A DNA stretch of 64,000 nt. It comes from Clostridium_AD estertheticum_D. Lineage in GTDB: Bacteria > Bacillota > Clostridia > Clostridiales > Clostridiaceae. Location: NCBI RefSeq assembly GCF_018861295.1, contig NZ_JAHLDM010000001.1:62001-126000 (forward strand). Reading direction: 5' to 3'. Shown one piece after another: positions 1 to 8,562 of this stretch. Every line of letters begins with the position of its first letter. Position 1 is the first letter of the stretch. Under the pieces are notes generated by a model. It made no database searches and was not told where the DNA came from. It saw nothing but the letters and a program-made list of their open reading frames with translations. Both the position numbers and the translations under genes were made by a program.

Positions 1-1212
1 AAAGTATATGAAATACTAAACCCAATTGATATTCCGCTACTTAGCGGAATACCAAGTCCAGAGACGTATTTTAAAGATAGAGATATAAATGTATATATAG
101 ATTTCTTAAAAGAATCAAAGGTGAAAATTTTACATATCCATACATTGATGGGTTTAGATAAAGAGCTTGTAGCAGCTGCAAAAAAATTAAATATAAAAAC
201 CATATTTACTTCTCATGATTATTTTGGAATATGCCCTAAAGTCAATCTTATTGATTTGCAAGGGGAAATATGCGAGGAATATAATAATGGAGAGAACTGC
301 ATAACATGTAATAGAAATGGATACAGTAATTCCTTGATATTCTTTATGCAGTCAAGAACTTATAGATATTTAAAGAATAGTAGTATTATAAAAAAGCTAA
401 GAGCTTATAAGCAGAAATTAATTATTAAAAAAAATCATGAATTAACTGAAATTGAACTTATAAAAGAAGAAAAAAACAATAAAAATAATCATTCGGCTAG
501 TGGATATGTTAGGTTTAGGAAAAATTCTATTGATATACTTAATAATATCGATTTTATTCATTATAATAGTAGTGTAGCAAAGAATACATATGAGAGATAT
601 ATAAATAATGTAAAAAGTAGAGTTCTTAATATTTCTCATTCAAATATAAAGGATAATAGAATAAAAAAACATAGTAATAGCAAAGAACCATTAAAAATAA
701 CATATATCGGGTCGATAGAGAAGTATAAAGGGTTATATTTTCTATTAGATGTGCTTAGACAACTACTGAAAAATAATATTAGCGAATGGAATTTGAATGT
801 CTATGGAAAAAATGTAAATATAAATATAGATGAGTTTATGGGGAAAGTAAATATAAAGGGTACCTATGTTTATTCTGATCTTGAGGAATTATTCAAGAAT
901 ACAGATGTATTGATAGTTCCAAGCATCTGGTATGAGACATTTGGATATATAGCACTTGAGGCATTCTCTTATGCTGTACCTGTAATTTTAACTGATCTTG
1001 TAGGGTTTAAAGATATGGTAAAGTCTGGAACTACTGGCATAGTAATAAAAGCCGATGAGGATGAATTATATGAAAATTTACGAGCTATAATAGAGGATAG
1101 AGAAAAACTATCTTATATTAATAATAATATACTAAATCTAGCAAGTATTTATACAATGGAAAAACATGCATTGGATATAATGGAATTGTACTCAGGTCTG
1201 ATTAAAGAATAG
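1..1212 (+). CDS. Family 4 (GT-B) glycosyltransferase, 5' end outside window
   Basis: The frame is open from base 1, so the gene starts upstream; the GTG at 121 is internal. 403 residues are visible. The C-terminal half is a GT-B donor domain with the EX7E motif (YETFGYIALEAF, about bases 930-965). The N-terminal part has the HDYFxxCPK stretch followed by a Cys cluster (C..GENCITC) usual in this group. It probably adds a sugar to a lipid-linked polysaccharide repeat unit at the inner face of the membrane. A Wzy-like gene follows after 9 nt, so the two are likely co-transcribed. A truncated homologue lies at 8563-9066, and residues before position 121 align with it, which supports reading from base 1. 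Acceptor and donor sugar are unknown. Confidence 0.88.
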   Translation, partial: KVYEILNPIDIPLLSGIPSPETYFKDRDINVYIDFLKESKVKILHIHTLMGLDKELVAAAKKLNIKTIFTSHDYFGICPKVNLIDLQGEICEEYNNGENCITCNRNGYSNSLIFFMQSRTYRYLKNSSIIKKLRAYKQKLIIKKNHELTEIELIKEEKNNKNNHSASGYVRFRKNSIDILNNIDFIHYNSSVAKNTYERYINNVKSRVLNISHSNIKDNRIKKHSNSKEPLKITYIGSIEKYKGLYFLLDVLRQLLKNNISEWNLNVYGKNVNINIDEFMGKVNIKGTYVYSDLEELFKNTDVLIVPSIWYETFGYIALEAFSYAVPVILTDLVGFKDMVKSGTTGIVIKADEDELYENLRAIIEDREKLSYINNNILNLASIYTMEKHALDIMELYSGLIKE

Positions 1213-1221
1213 GAGAAATAA

Positions 1222-2436
1222 ATGGAAATATTAATGGCATTATTGTATTGCTTTCATCAGATGTTTGCCAATTTACCTTTTGTTAGTAAAACATTAACTG
1301 GTAATTTAGATCTGTTTTATGCATTGGGGATGCTCGGTATTGTCTTTGTTATATTTAAAAAAAAGAGAGATATTTCACTCTTAATAATATGTGCTTTACC
1401 GATTGTAATTTATGGGATCATTCAAGGAATGGTAATACAAAATGTAGAAATGCAAAAACTTTTGGTTAATATTTCTAAAATTACTATATGCATTTCTTTA
1501 ATGATTTTGGTATCGAGAAAAATTCATGACTTTAAGATTAAAAAGTTTATTGATTATATTTGTAGAATCTACTTAATACTTACACCTATAGCGATTGTTC
1601 TAAAACAAAATGATTATTTATGGAGGCTTCATGATACTATAAATAAATATAATCTTGTAAGACTAAATTTATTTTACATAGAACCTAGTGAGCTAGGTTT
1701 TCACTTATCTATAATAATTCTTATATTAATGTATTTAATTATTAAAGAAAAAACTCATAAGTTGCAAGCTAAATATATAATCTATATGATAGATTGTTTA
1801 GGCCTATTAGCATTATCTGGAGCTTATGGATCATCAGTAATGTTATTTTCAACCATAATATTCATATCATTTATTATAATTATAACAAAACTGAATTTTA
1901 AAAACATTTTAGTTGGATATGGATTAATAATGATCTTTACCATAATAACAATATTGTTCATAGTAACGAAATCGTCAATGTATATGAGAACAGTAGATAC
2001 GTTAAATGGAAAAGATTCTTCCAACAGTTACAGAGTAAATGTTACTCAGGAATTCACATCTACAGCAATAACTAAGACAGAAGGCATCGGAGTAGGCTTT
2101 GGAAATCTTAATACCGATAATACAAGGAAAATCTTTAAATCTACTGGAATGACAGCAGTAGTAGCAGCTTCGTATCCGTATTTTATTGCAGAGGGTGGTT
2201 TATTTGGGATAATATATTTAGTTTTATTACTCACACTACTCGTAATTAATGTAGGTATCAAAAAAAATATGTTACTCGCAAACCTTCTGTTATTTAGTTT
2301 CTTATATCAGATTTACGGCGGTTATTTTACAAACCCATTAAATTGGATTATATACGGCTTAATACTAAGCAGGTGGACACCTAAGCAAATTGAACTAGAG
2401 GATAATTTGGACATAAGAAAAGAGATAATCTCATAG
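1222..2436 (+). CDS. Wzy-like O-antigen/exopolysaccharide polymerase
   Basis: This 404-residue protein is almost entirely hydrophobic, with about ten predicted membrane segments and a larger loop around residues 255-300 (ending GVGFGNLNTDN), the pattern of O-antigen ligase/polymerase proteins. Such proteins join lipid-linked repeat units on the outer side of the membrane. AGGAG lies 6 nt before the ATG. It directly follows a glycosyltransferase and ends in a strong terminator, so it is the last gene of the upstream exopolysaccharide operon. The family diverges quickly, so the call rests on topology and context rather than on catalytic motifs; a flippase is less likely because the segment count and loop fit polymerases better. 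Confidence 0.75.
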   Translation: MEILMALLYCFHQMFANLPFVSKTLTGNLDLFYALGMLGIVFVIFKKKRDISLLIICALPIVIYGIIQGMVIQNVEMQKLLVNISKITICISLMILVSRKIHDFKIKKFIDYICRIYLILTPIAIVLKQNDYLWRLHDTINKYNLVRLNLFYIEPSELGFHLSIIILILMYLIIKEKTHKLQAKYIIYMIDCLGLLALSGAYGSSVMLFSTIIFISFIIIITKLNFKNILVGYGLIMIFTIITILFIVTKSSMYMRTVDTLNGKDSSNSYRVNVTQEFTSTAITKTEGIGVGFGNLNTDNTRKIFKSTGMTAVVAASYPYFIAEGGLFGIIYLVLLLTLLVINVGIKKNMLLANLLLFSFLYQIYGGYFTNPLNWIIYGLILSRWTPKQIELEDNLDIRKEIIS

Positions 2437-2453
2437 ATTATCTCTTTTCTTAT
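2413..2453 (+). terminator. Intrinsic terminator overlapping the end of the Wzy-like gene
   Basis: A perfect 18-bp stem (2413-2430 with 2436-2453) has a 5-nt loop. The left arm encodes the last codons and the stop lies at the loop edge, so the stem is built into the coding end. Confidence 0.8.
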
Positions 2454-2605
2454 GCAGTAGTTTTGTTAAATTAATTAAATATATTTACTACATATGCAGC
2501 CTACCGGCTGAAAAACTTTTTTTGTAAGGATTATTTATATCTATTCTATTTTTTTTATCCATCATCTTTTTTAGATGTATCTTAGCATAAAGGTTTAATA
2601 AAATG

Positions 2606-2836
2606 GATTTCTCCGGGAATGACTTGCAATAAAAAGCGAGAAAACATTGAAATTGAATTTAGAATTCTTGTTTTGCCAATATAAAATTCTCGTAAGACTG
2701 ACAGGAAATCAGTCTAGCGAACCCGAGACAGGACGTCGAGTGTGAGAGTTAGAGAATTTTATATTCGCAAAAGATTAGAATTCCTTAATGCAATTTCATG
2801 TTTTGAGCTTATATTGCAAGTCATGGATGAGAAATT
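2606..2836 (-). repeat. Long hairpin repeat, copy A (reverse orientation)
   Basis: This fills most of the gap between the convergent Wzy-like and beta-helix genes. Read on the minus strand it aligns with copies at 35225-35579 and 36238-36540: the ends carry GACTTGCAATATAAG, the middle carries CGACGTCCTGTCTCGGGTTC, and the arms carry CATGAAAT and GGCAAAACAAGAAT. The element is itself an imperfect inverted repeat able to fold end to end. It has no ORF. Copy A lacks the internal GTAACAATT module present in the other two long copies. Confidence 0.8.
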
Positions 2837-2839
2837 GTT

Positions 2840-4174
2840 TTATTTACCAACAGTCATTTTAGCATACTCATGAAGTCCAATTTTGTAACCTTTTATTGTA
2901 TTGTTATCTATCGTGTTGTGCTGATCTGTATTAGAAGTTGAATAGATACCACTCTTAGATATTATTCCATTACTTGAGCTAATCTTATTATCCTTAATTG
3001 TTATATGGTGAGGCTGATCTTTTCCATTTGAGTCCAGCAATATTCCATTACCTTTCTCTGGAGCTTTATTATCATTTTCGCCATTTGTATTATTTATAAT
3101 ATTATTAGATACAATGTTATTAGAGCTTCCAGCAGTTATATCAATACCATTCTTTTGTGCTGATAACACTTTATTTCCAGTAGCAGTTGTATTTGATGTT
3201 TCGTACAGACATATTGCTCCTAGATTGCCAACACCTTTGATGGACTCTTCTACTGTATTGTTTTTAACAATGTTATCTTTAGTTTGCCATACTTCTATTT
3301 GATTAAATCTATTATTTTTAGAAACATTTCCTATAAGAGAATTTCCACTTGTAACTTTCTTGTCTCCGCCATAAATAGTGAGGCCTTCCTGACCATTACC
3401 GATGCATGTATTACCACTTGCTACAGAGTTTGTTGTACCTTTTCCAGTTGTTGAATTAAAACCGAATATCACTCCTTGCCCGCCACTATTTTTTAACACA
3501 TTATTTGTCACGGAGATTTTGTTTCCATTTAAGCAGTAAATATGGCCACTTATTTGTTCCTTTTGATAACCACCAAAAACTTTGTCGTTATCAAAATTAT
3601 TCTTATCGATTGTAATATTAGAACTATCGTTATCTATTTTAACCCCATATTTACGAATATCATTGAAATAAGAATTTGTAATATTGCAGTTGCTACTTGC
3701 AGATATACTTAATGCAACATAATCAATTTTGTTTGTAAATTTACACTCAGTTACATTTAATCCTTTTTTCAAATCAACGTTTATTGCGGTAGAGCAATTT
3801 TGAAACTCTATACCCTGAAAGCTGTCATCATTTCCTGCAAAAAATAAAGTGTTTTTGCCAGAACCAATGAATACTACTTTATTTTTAGAAATTAACCTTA
3901 TCCCATCTGGAAGTTTTACACTACCGTGAAGACTATATTTACCTTCTGGTAACTTTAGTGTACTTCCGCTTGGGTAAGAATTTAACATTTTCTGAAATGC
4001 GGCTGTTGTGTCCGTAGCTCCAGTTATGTCTAATGAGTATTTTTTTATATCATTCTTATTGATGTTATGAATCGAAAGATCTTTCGTTTTGTTAATTACT
4101 ACAAATGTCCCTATGAGAAATGCAAAGGAGACTATTATAATAATTATAACTGTTTTGTTTTTTAAAAATTTCAT
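2840..4174 (-). CDS. Membrane-anchored right-handed beta-helix protein
   Basis: The 444-residue product has an N-terminal signal-anchor (residues 8-27) and then a pectate-lyase-3-type entry strand (YSLDITGATDTTAAFQKML, about 46-64). After it come repeated N-rich coils (GNTCIGN, KNNTVEES, SNNIINN) typical of NosD/pectin-lyase right-handed beta-helices. It is the shortest-range relative of the genes at 4374-5720 and 5766-7127, but with an uncleaved-looking anchor rather than an AxA signal site. The family acts on polysaccharides outside the cell, as lyase, hydrolase, epimerase or tail-spike-like binder. The location inside an exopolysaccharide locus suggests a role on that polymer, but catalytic residues cannot be assigned by eye. 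It probably has its own promoter, since a terminator separates it from the upstream gene. Confidence 0.75.
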   Translation of the reverse strand: MKFLKNKTVIIIIIVSFAFLIGTFVVINKTKDLSIHNINKNDIKKYSLDITGATDTTAAFQKMLNSYPSGSTLKLPEGKYSLHGSVKLPDGIRLISKNKVVFIGSGKNTLFFAGNDDSFQGIEFQNCSTAINVDLKKGLNVTECKFTNKIDYVALSISASSNCNITNSYFNDIRKYGVKIDNDSSNITIDKNNFDNDKVFGGYQKEQISGHIYCLNGNKISVTNNVLKNSGGQGVIFGFNSTTGKGTTNSVASGNTCIGNGQEGLTIYGGDKKVTSGNSLIGNVSKNNRFNQIEVWQTKDNIVKNNTVEESIKGVGNLGAICLYETSNTTATGNKVLSAQKNGIDITAGSSNNIVSNNIINNTNGENDNKAPEKGNGILLDSNGKDQPHHITIKDNKISSSNGIISKSGIYSTSNTDQHNTIDNNTIKGYKIGLHEYAKMTVGK

Positions 4175-4304
4175 ATATCCACCCTTTATTGTCGTATTAG
4201 TAAATTTGATATAGTATTAAAATTACTTTAGTAGGAGCATATTTTAGTATGCCCAGCTGCTCAGGAGTAATTCAATCCAATATTACGGAGTGAATTATAA
4301 ATAA

Positions 4305-4351
4305 AAACAAAGGATAAAGTCTACAAATATTATAGCTTTTATCCTTTGTTT
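4305..4351 (-). terminator. Terminator after the second beta-helix gene
   Basis: Perfect 14-bp arms (4305-4318 and 4338-4351; AAACAAAGGATAAA) with a 19-nt loop, followed on the minus strand by a T-rich run. It separates the riboswitch-led gene pair from the beta-helix gene at 2840-4174. Confidence 0.7.
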
Positions 4352-4373
4352 AGTAGATCCTAAGGAGAGGTTG

Positions 4374-5720
4374 TTACATTCCACAAGTCATTTTAGCATA
4401 AGAATGAAATCCAGATTTGTAACCTGTTATAGAGTTACTATCTATTTTGTTGTACTTATTACTATTAGAAGTTGAATAGATACCACTCTTAGGAATGATG
4501 CCATTACTTGAGCTAATTTTATTATTTCTAATTGTTGTATATTGTGGCTGTGATATTCCAGCTGAGTCAAGTAATATTGCATTACCTTTTTGCGGAGCAG
4601 TAATATTATTGTTTAAGTTTGTATTTGCTATACTATTATTTGTTATAGTGTTATATAAACTTCCAGCAGTTATATCTATACCGTTATTTTGAGCAGATAG
4701 TACTATATTTCCAGTAACAGTTGTCCCAGTCGTAGTAAACAGACATATTGCGCCTAGATTACCACACCCAGCTATTGATTCTTCAACTGTATTGCCACTT
4801 ACAGTGTTATTATCAGATTGCCATACTTCTATTTGATTATATCTGTTATTTTTAGAGGTATTGCCTATAATAGAATTTCCACTTGAGAGTTTCTTAACGC
4901 CTCCATAAATTGTGATACCTTCTTGACCATTGCCGGTACAAGTATTATTACGTGCTATGCAGTTAGTTGTACCTTTACCTAAGGTTGAACTGTAACCGAA
5001 TATTATGCCTTGGCCACCGCTATTTTTCAAAATATTGTTCTCAACAGTGATTTTGGTGCCACTTAAGCAATAAACATGACCACTTATTTGTGAATTATTA
5101 TATCCACCAAAAACCTTAGGGTTATCAAAATAATTTTTAGCTATAGTAATATTAGAACTATTTTTATCTATTTTAATTCCATATTTGTTTATATTATAGA
5201 AATATGAATTAGTAATAGTGCAATCACTACTCCCATAAATATCGATTGCAGCATAAGTAATATTATTTGTGAATCTGCAGTTTGTTATATTAACTCCTTT
5301 TACATATAACACCCTTAAAGCAATAGAGCAATTTTGAAACTCTATACCCTTAAAAGTGTTATCATTACCTGTAGCGAATAAAGTGTTTTTACCAGTGCCC
5401 TCTATTACAACGTCACTACCTGCAATCAAATTCATCCCATCTTTCAAATTAATAGTGTTAGATATCTTATATATACCCTTTGGTAAATTAATTGTACTAC
5501 CTTTTGGATACGAATCTATCATTTTTTGAAATGAAGCAGAAGTATCTGATGTTCCCGTTTTATCCAAATTATATTTTTGGGCATCTATTGTTGCAGGAAC
5601 ATTAGTTGAATTAGCCGTCACAGCGTGAGCTTTTGTAGTAGTTACAAAGGAAGTACCATTTAATAAAGCAGTTAATATTATTGTAACAGCTATACTTTTT
5701 CTTATGTTATTATTTAAGAT
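4374..5720 (-). CDS. Secreted right-handed beta-helix protein with non-standard ATC start
   Basis: The body (YNLDKTGTSDTSASFQKMI then N-rich beta-helix coils) matches its neighbours. An ATG/GTG/TTG start would give only 415 residues from GTG 5621, without RBS or signal peptide. Upstream in frame there is a complete signal peptide ending in AHA. Aligned with the gene at 5766-7127, the site of that gene's ATG holds ATC (minus 5720-5718): both have AGGAG with a 9-nt gap, followed by similar residues (LNNNIRKSI versus FKNNMKKSI). The second Met of the paralogue is also lost (ATA). Starting at ATC gives 448 residues. ATC or the nearby ATT may initiate weakly, or the gene may be silenced by a start mutation. 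It lies 45 nt after its neighbour, probably in one operon under the c-di-GMP riboswitch. Confidence 0.7.
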   Translation of the reverse strand: MLNNNIRKSIAVTIILTALLNGTSFVTTTKAHAVTANSTNVPATIDAQKYNLDKTGTSDTSASFQKMIDSYPKGSTINLPKGIYKISNTINLKDGMNLIAGSDVVIEGTGKNTLFATGNDNTFKGIEFQNCSIALRVLYVKGVNITNCRFTNNITYAAIDIYGSSDCTITNSYFYNINKYGIKIDKNSSNITIAKNYFDNPKVFGGYNNSQISGHVYCLSGTKITVENNILKNSGGQGIIFGYSSTLGKGTTNCIARNNTCTGNGQEGITIYGGVKKLSSGNSIIGNTSKNNRYNQIEVWQSDNNTVSGNTVEESIAGCGNLGAICLFTTTGTTVTGNIVLSAQNNGIDITAGSLYNTITNNSIANTNLNNNITAPQKGNAILLDSAGISQPQYTTIRNNKISSSNGIIPKSGIYSTSNSNKYNKIDSNSITGYKSGFHSYAKMTCGM

Positions 5721-5765
5721 ATTAATTCACTCCTCTTATGTCGGTGGGGAGGTTATAAGGTCAAT

Positions 5766-7127
5766 CTATTTTTCACAAGTTGCTAGGGCATACCAGTGAA
5801 CTCCATATTGATAACCCGTTATTATGTTGCTATTTATCTTGTTATGATGATTAGTATTGGAAGTTGAGTAAACACCACTTTTAGCAATAATTCCATTACT
5901 TGAGCTAATTGTATTATTAGCGATTGTTATATATTGCGGATCAGCTACTCCGTTCCAATCAAGTAATATTCCGTTACCTTTCTCAGGAGTTTTAGAAAAA
6001 TCTTGCCTATTTGTATCAGCTATAAAATTGTTTGATACGTTGCAATTTAAGCTACCCGCAATTATTGCTATTCCATTACTTTGAGACGATAATATATTGT
6101 TATCCGTAACAGTTGTACCGGTCGTACCAAAAAGGCAAATAGATCCTAAACTTCCACGACCAAATATTGATTCTTCTACTGTATTGCCTTGAACAATATT
6201 ATTATCAGATTGCCATACTTCAATTTGATTAAATCTGTTATTTATAGATGTATTACTAACAATAGAGTTTCCATTAGAAACCTTTTTGCTTCCGCCATAT
6301 GTTGTAACACCTTCTTGACCATTACCTATGCACCGATTATTAAATGCGACAGAACTTGTTGTACCTTTTCCAGTTGTTGAATTATAACCAAATATAATAC
6401 CCTGCCCACCGCTATTTTTTATAATATTGTTTGTCGCGAAAATTCTAGTTCCATTTAGACAATAAACATGCCCACCTATCTGTTCTACGCTATAGCCATC
6501 AAAAACTAATGGGTTATCAAAATTATTGTTATCAATTGTAATATCCGAACTAGCGCTATCAATTAAAATTCCATATTTGTGGATGTTGTAGAAATATGAA
6601 TTTTTAACTGTTGAATTGCGACTTCCATAGAAATTAATTGCAGCATAATTAATGTTATTTGTAAATCTGCAGTTTGTAATATTAAATCCAGTTTTCTGAA
6701 AAACACTTAAAGCAGTTGCACAATTTTGAAATTCTATACCCTCGAAACTATTAGCATTACCTGTGGAAAATAAAGTGTTATAACCAGTCCCCTTAATTAT
6801 AACATCATTAGAGGCGATAATATGTAAATTATCCTTTAACTTAACAACATTCGACAATTTATACGTACCTGCTGGTAATTGTATTGTACTTCCACTTGGT
6901 AATGAATCTATCATTTGTTGAAACTGGATTGAGGTATCGGTTATTCCTGTTATATCCAATTTATAAGTTGTAACATCTATTATAGTAGGATTACTTGTTG
7001 ACTCAGATATACTAGCAGAAGTTGTAATACCTACGGCATTTGTGGTATTTAGAAATGGACTAACAGTTGATAAGGAAATTAACATTATTAATAGTGTTAT
7101 ACTTTTTTTCATATTGTTTTTAAACAT
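5766..7127 (-). CDS. Secreted right-handed beta-helix protein, first gene under c-di-GMP riboswitch
   Basis: This 453-residue product has a signal peptide (hydrophobic core about residues 9-27), then the entry motif YKLDITGITDTSIQFQQMI (about 55-73). Parallel beta-helix repeats rich in Asn and Gly follow (FNNRCIGNGQEG, SNTSINNRFNQIEVWQS). ATG 7127 has AGGAG 9 nt upstream. The protein should be exported to the cell surface or medium, where pectate-lyase-fold proteins cut or bind polysaccharide. All three paralogues share IEVWQ and the GQGIIFG-type motif, so they likely share a substrate. Translation is probably controlled by the class I c-di-GMP aptamer ending about 8 nt before the RBS. Substrate and catalytic activity are unknown. 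Confidence 0.8.
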   Translation of the reverse strand: MFKNNMKKSITLLIMLISLSTVSPFLNTTNAVGITTSASISESTSNPTIIDVTTYKLDITGITDTSIQFQQMIDSLPSGSTIQLPAGTYKLSNVVKLKDNLHIIASNDVIIKGTGYNTLFSTGNANSFEGIEFQNCATALSVFQKTGFNITNCRFTNNINYAAINFYGSRNSTVKNSYFYNIHKYGILIDSASSDITIDNNNFDNPLVFDGYSVEQIGGHVYCLNGTRIFATNNIIKNSGGQGIIFGYNSTTGKGTTSSVAFNNRCIGNGQEGVTTYGGSKKVSNGNSIVSNTSINNRFNQIEVWQSDNNIVQGNTVEESIFGRGSLGSICLFGTTGTTVTDNNILSSQSNGIAIIAGSLNCNVSNNFIADTNRQDFSKTPEKGNGILLDWNGVADPQYITIANNTISSSNGIIAKSGVYSTSNTNHHNKINSNIITGYQYGVHWYALATCEK

Positions 7128-7147
7128 AATAAATCACTCCTTTTAAT

Positions 7148-7224
7148 TTGGTGGCTAGGCTACCATACTCTCGTAAGGCCCTATGGCTTTGCGTCCTTAC
7201 TTTTCAATAAGTGATTACATGTAA
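7148..7224 (-). promoter_or_regulatory. Class I cyclic-di-GMP (GEMM-I) riboswitch
   Basis: On the minus strand the sequence shows, in order, a hairpin CTTATT-GAAA-AGTAAG with a GNRA tetraloop, the conserved GACGCAAAGCC, GGGCC, and then ATGGTAGCCTAGCCACC. This is the core of the GEMM-I aptamer as found in clostridia. The 3' end lies about 8 nt from AGGAG of the beta-helix gene at 7127, so control is more likely at translation than by termination. No terminator stem is seen between aptamer and RBS. Whether ligand turns the gene on or off cannot be told. Confidence 0.88.
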
Positions 7225-7428
7225 GCAAATTTGCCGTTTTCTGTAAAAGTTTTATCTTAAGGTATTAAAAATGAATTTTATATTGTATAAAATATTATTT
7301 GCAAGAATTTATTTGAAATAATATATTAACTTATCGTTAATAATCTTTTATTCTTTAGAATTTCCTCAATTAATTATTAAAGTAAGGTATAATTTATATA
7401 AGAATAAGCTTTAAGAGGAGAATTAAAT

Positions 7429-8262
7429 ATGAAGATATTAATCACGGGAGCTAATGGGCAACTTGGTCGAGAATTAGCTAATCAATACAAAGAGAAAAAG
7501 ACGGTTGATTTAATATGTGCGAGAAGGTCAGATCTAGATATATCAAATATTAATGAAGTATATAGTTTCGTAAATGAAAATAAACCAGATGTGATTATAA
7601 ATTGCGCTGCACTTACAGCTGTGGACAAGTGTGAGATGGAAATAGATATGGCATATAAGATAAATGCAATAGGACCTAAAAACTTAGCAATAGCTGCAAA
7701 TGAAATTGGTGCAGAAATTGTCCAAGTTTCAACAGACTATGTGTTTAGCGGTAATATAGATAAGCCACTAACGGAATTTGACAAAATAGATCCTTTGACT
7801 ATTTATGGGAAAACTAAGCTCGAGGGAGAAATATTAGTTAAAAATCATAATCCTAAACACTACATAGTTAGAACAGCATGGCTTTATGGAGATGGAAATA
7901 ATTTTGTAAATACTATGATAAATTTAAGTAAAACTAATACCACATTAAAAGTGGTTAATGACCAAAAAGGAACACCTACAAGTACAGTTGATTTAGCTAG
8001 AACTATAATTAAACTTGTAGAGCAAAAAAATTATGGACTATTTCATTGTACCTGCAAAGGTGAATGTACATGGTATGAGTTCACTAAAGAAATTTTTAGA
8101 TTTAAGGGTATAACGACGACGGTTTTACCGTGTACAACCGATGAATTCCCACGTCCGGCAAAAAGGCCAGAATATTCAGTGCTTAGAAATTATATGTTGG
8201 AACTTACAACAGGAGATATAACTAGAACTTGGCAAGAAGCAATTCATGAATATTTAAAATAA
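7429..8262 (+). CDS. rfbD: dTDP-4-dehydrorhamnose reductase
   Basis: The 277-residue protein is a typical RmlD/RfbD: NADP-binding TGANGQLG at residues 7-14, STDYVF at 101-106 and the SDR catalytic YGKTK at 126-130. It reduces dTDP-4-keto-L-rhamnose to dTDP-L-rhamnose in the cytoplasm. GAGGAG precedes the ATG. The other rml genes are not in the window and may lie to the left; the gene appears here as a single unit closed by a terminator. Its presence suggests the local polysaccharide contains rhamnose. Confidence 0.93.
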   Translation: MKILITGANGQLGRELANQYKEKKTVDLICARRSDLDISNINEVYSFVNENKPDVIINCAALTAVDKCEMEIDMAYKINAIGPKNLAIAANEIGAEIVQVSTDYVFSGNIDKPLTEFDKIDPLTIYGKTKLEGEILVKNHNPKHYIVRTAWLYGDGNNFVNTMINLSKTNTTLKVVNDQKGTPTSTVDLARTIIKLVEQKNYGLFHCTCKGECTWYEFTKEIFRFKGITTTVLPCTTDEFPRPAKRPEYSVLRNYMLELTTGDITRTWQEAIHEYLK

Positions 8263-8319
8263 GTTAATCGTGATTCCCTTGAGGATAAATAGTTTCTAAA
8301 CTTATGAAGTAAAAAAATG

Positions 8320-8355
8320 GAATATGCTAATGCAAAGCATATTCTATCTTTTTTT
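8320..8355 (+). terminator. Terminator after rfbD
   Basis: Stem GAATATGC/GCATATTC (8320-8327, 8337-8344) followed by a T-rich tract. Confidence 0.75.
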
Positions 8356-8562
8356 ATTTCCTTTGTTAAGGTATATGCATTTATATAAATGAAAAGAGGT
8401 AGATTTTGTTAGCTTTTTTTAGTATTACGACATCCATAGCAATTAATGTTATAATTAAAGGAGAATTAGAAGAAATACGTAAGGAAGGTGGCAATTTATT
8501 CCACAATTTGTCATAAGAACGCAAAATGGTGATCTGCTTTTTTATTAATATAGGAGGTGAGT

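Noticed and set aside
4175..4373. Second c-di-GMP aptamer upstream of the third beta-helix gene
   Set aside because: Only a short GCATA/TATGC stem is present; the GACGCAAAGCC core is missing.
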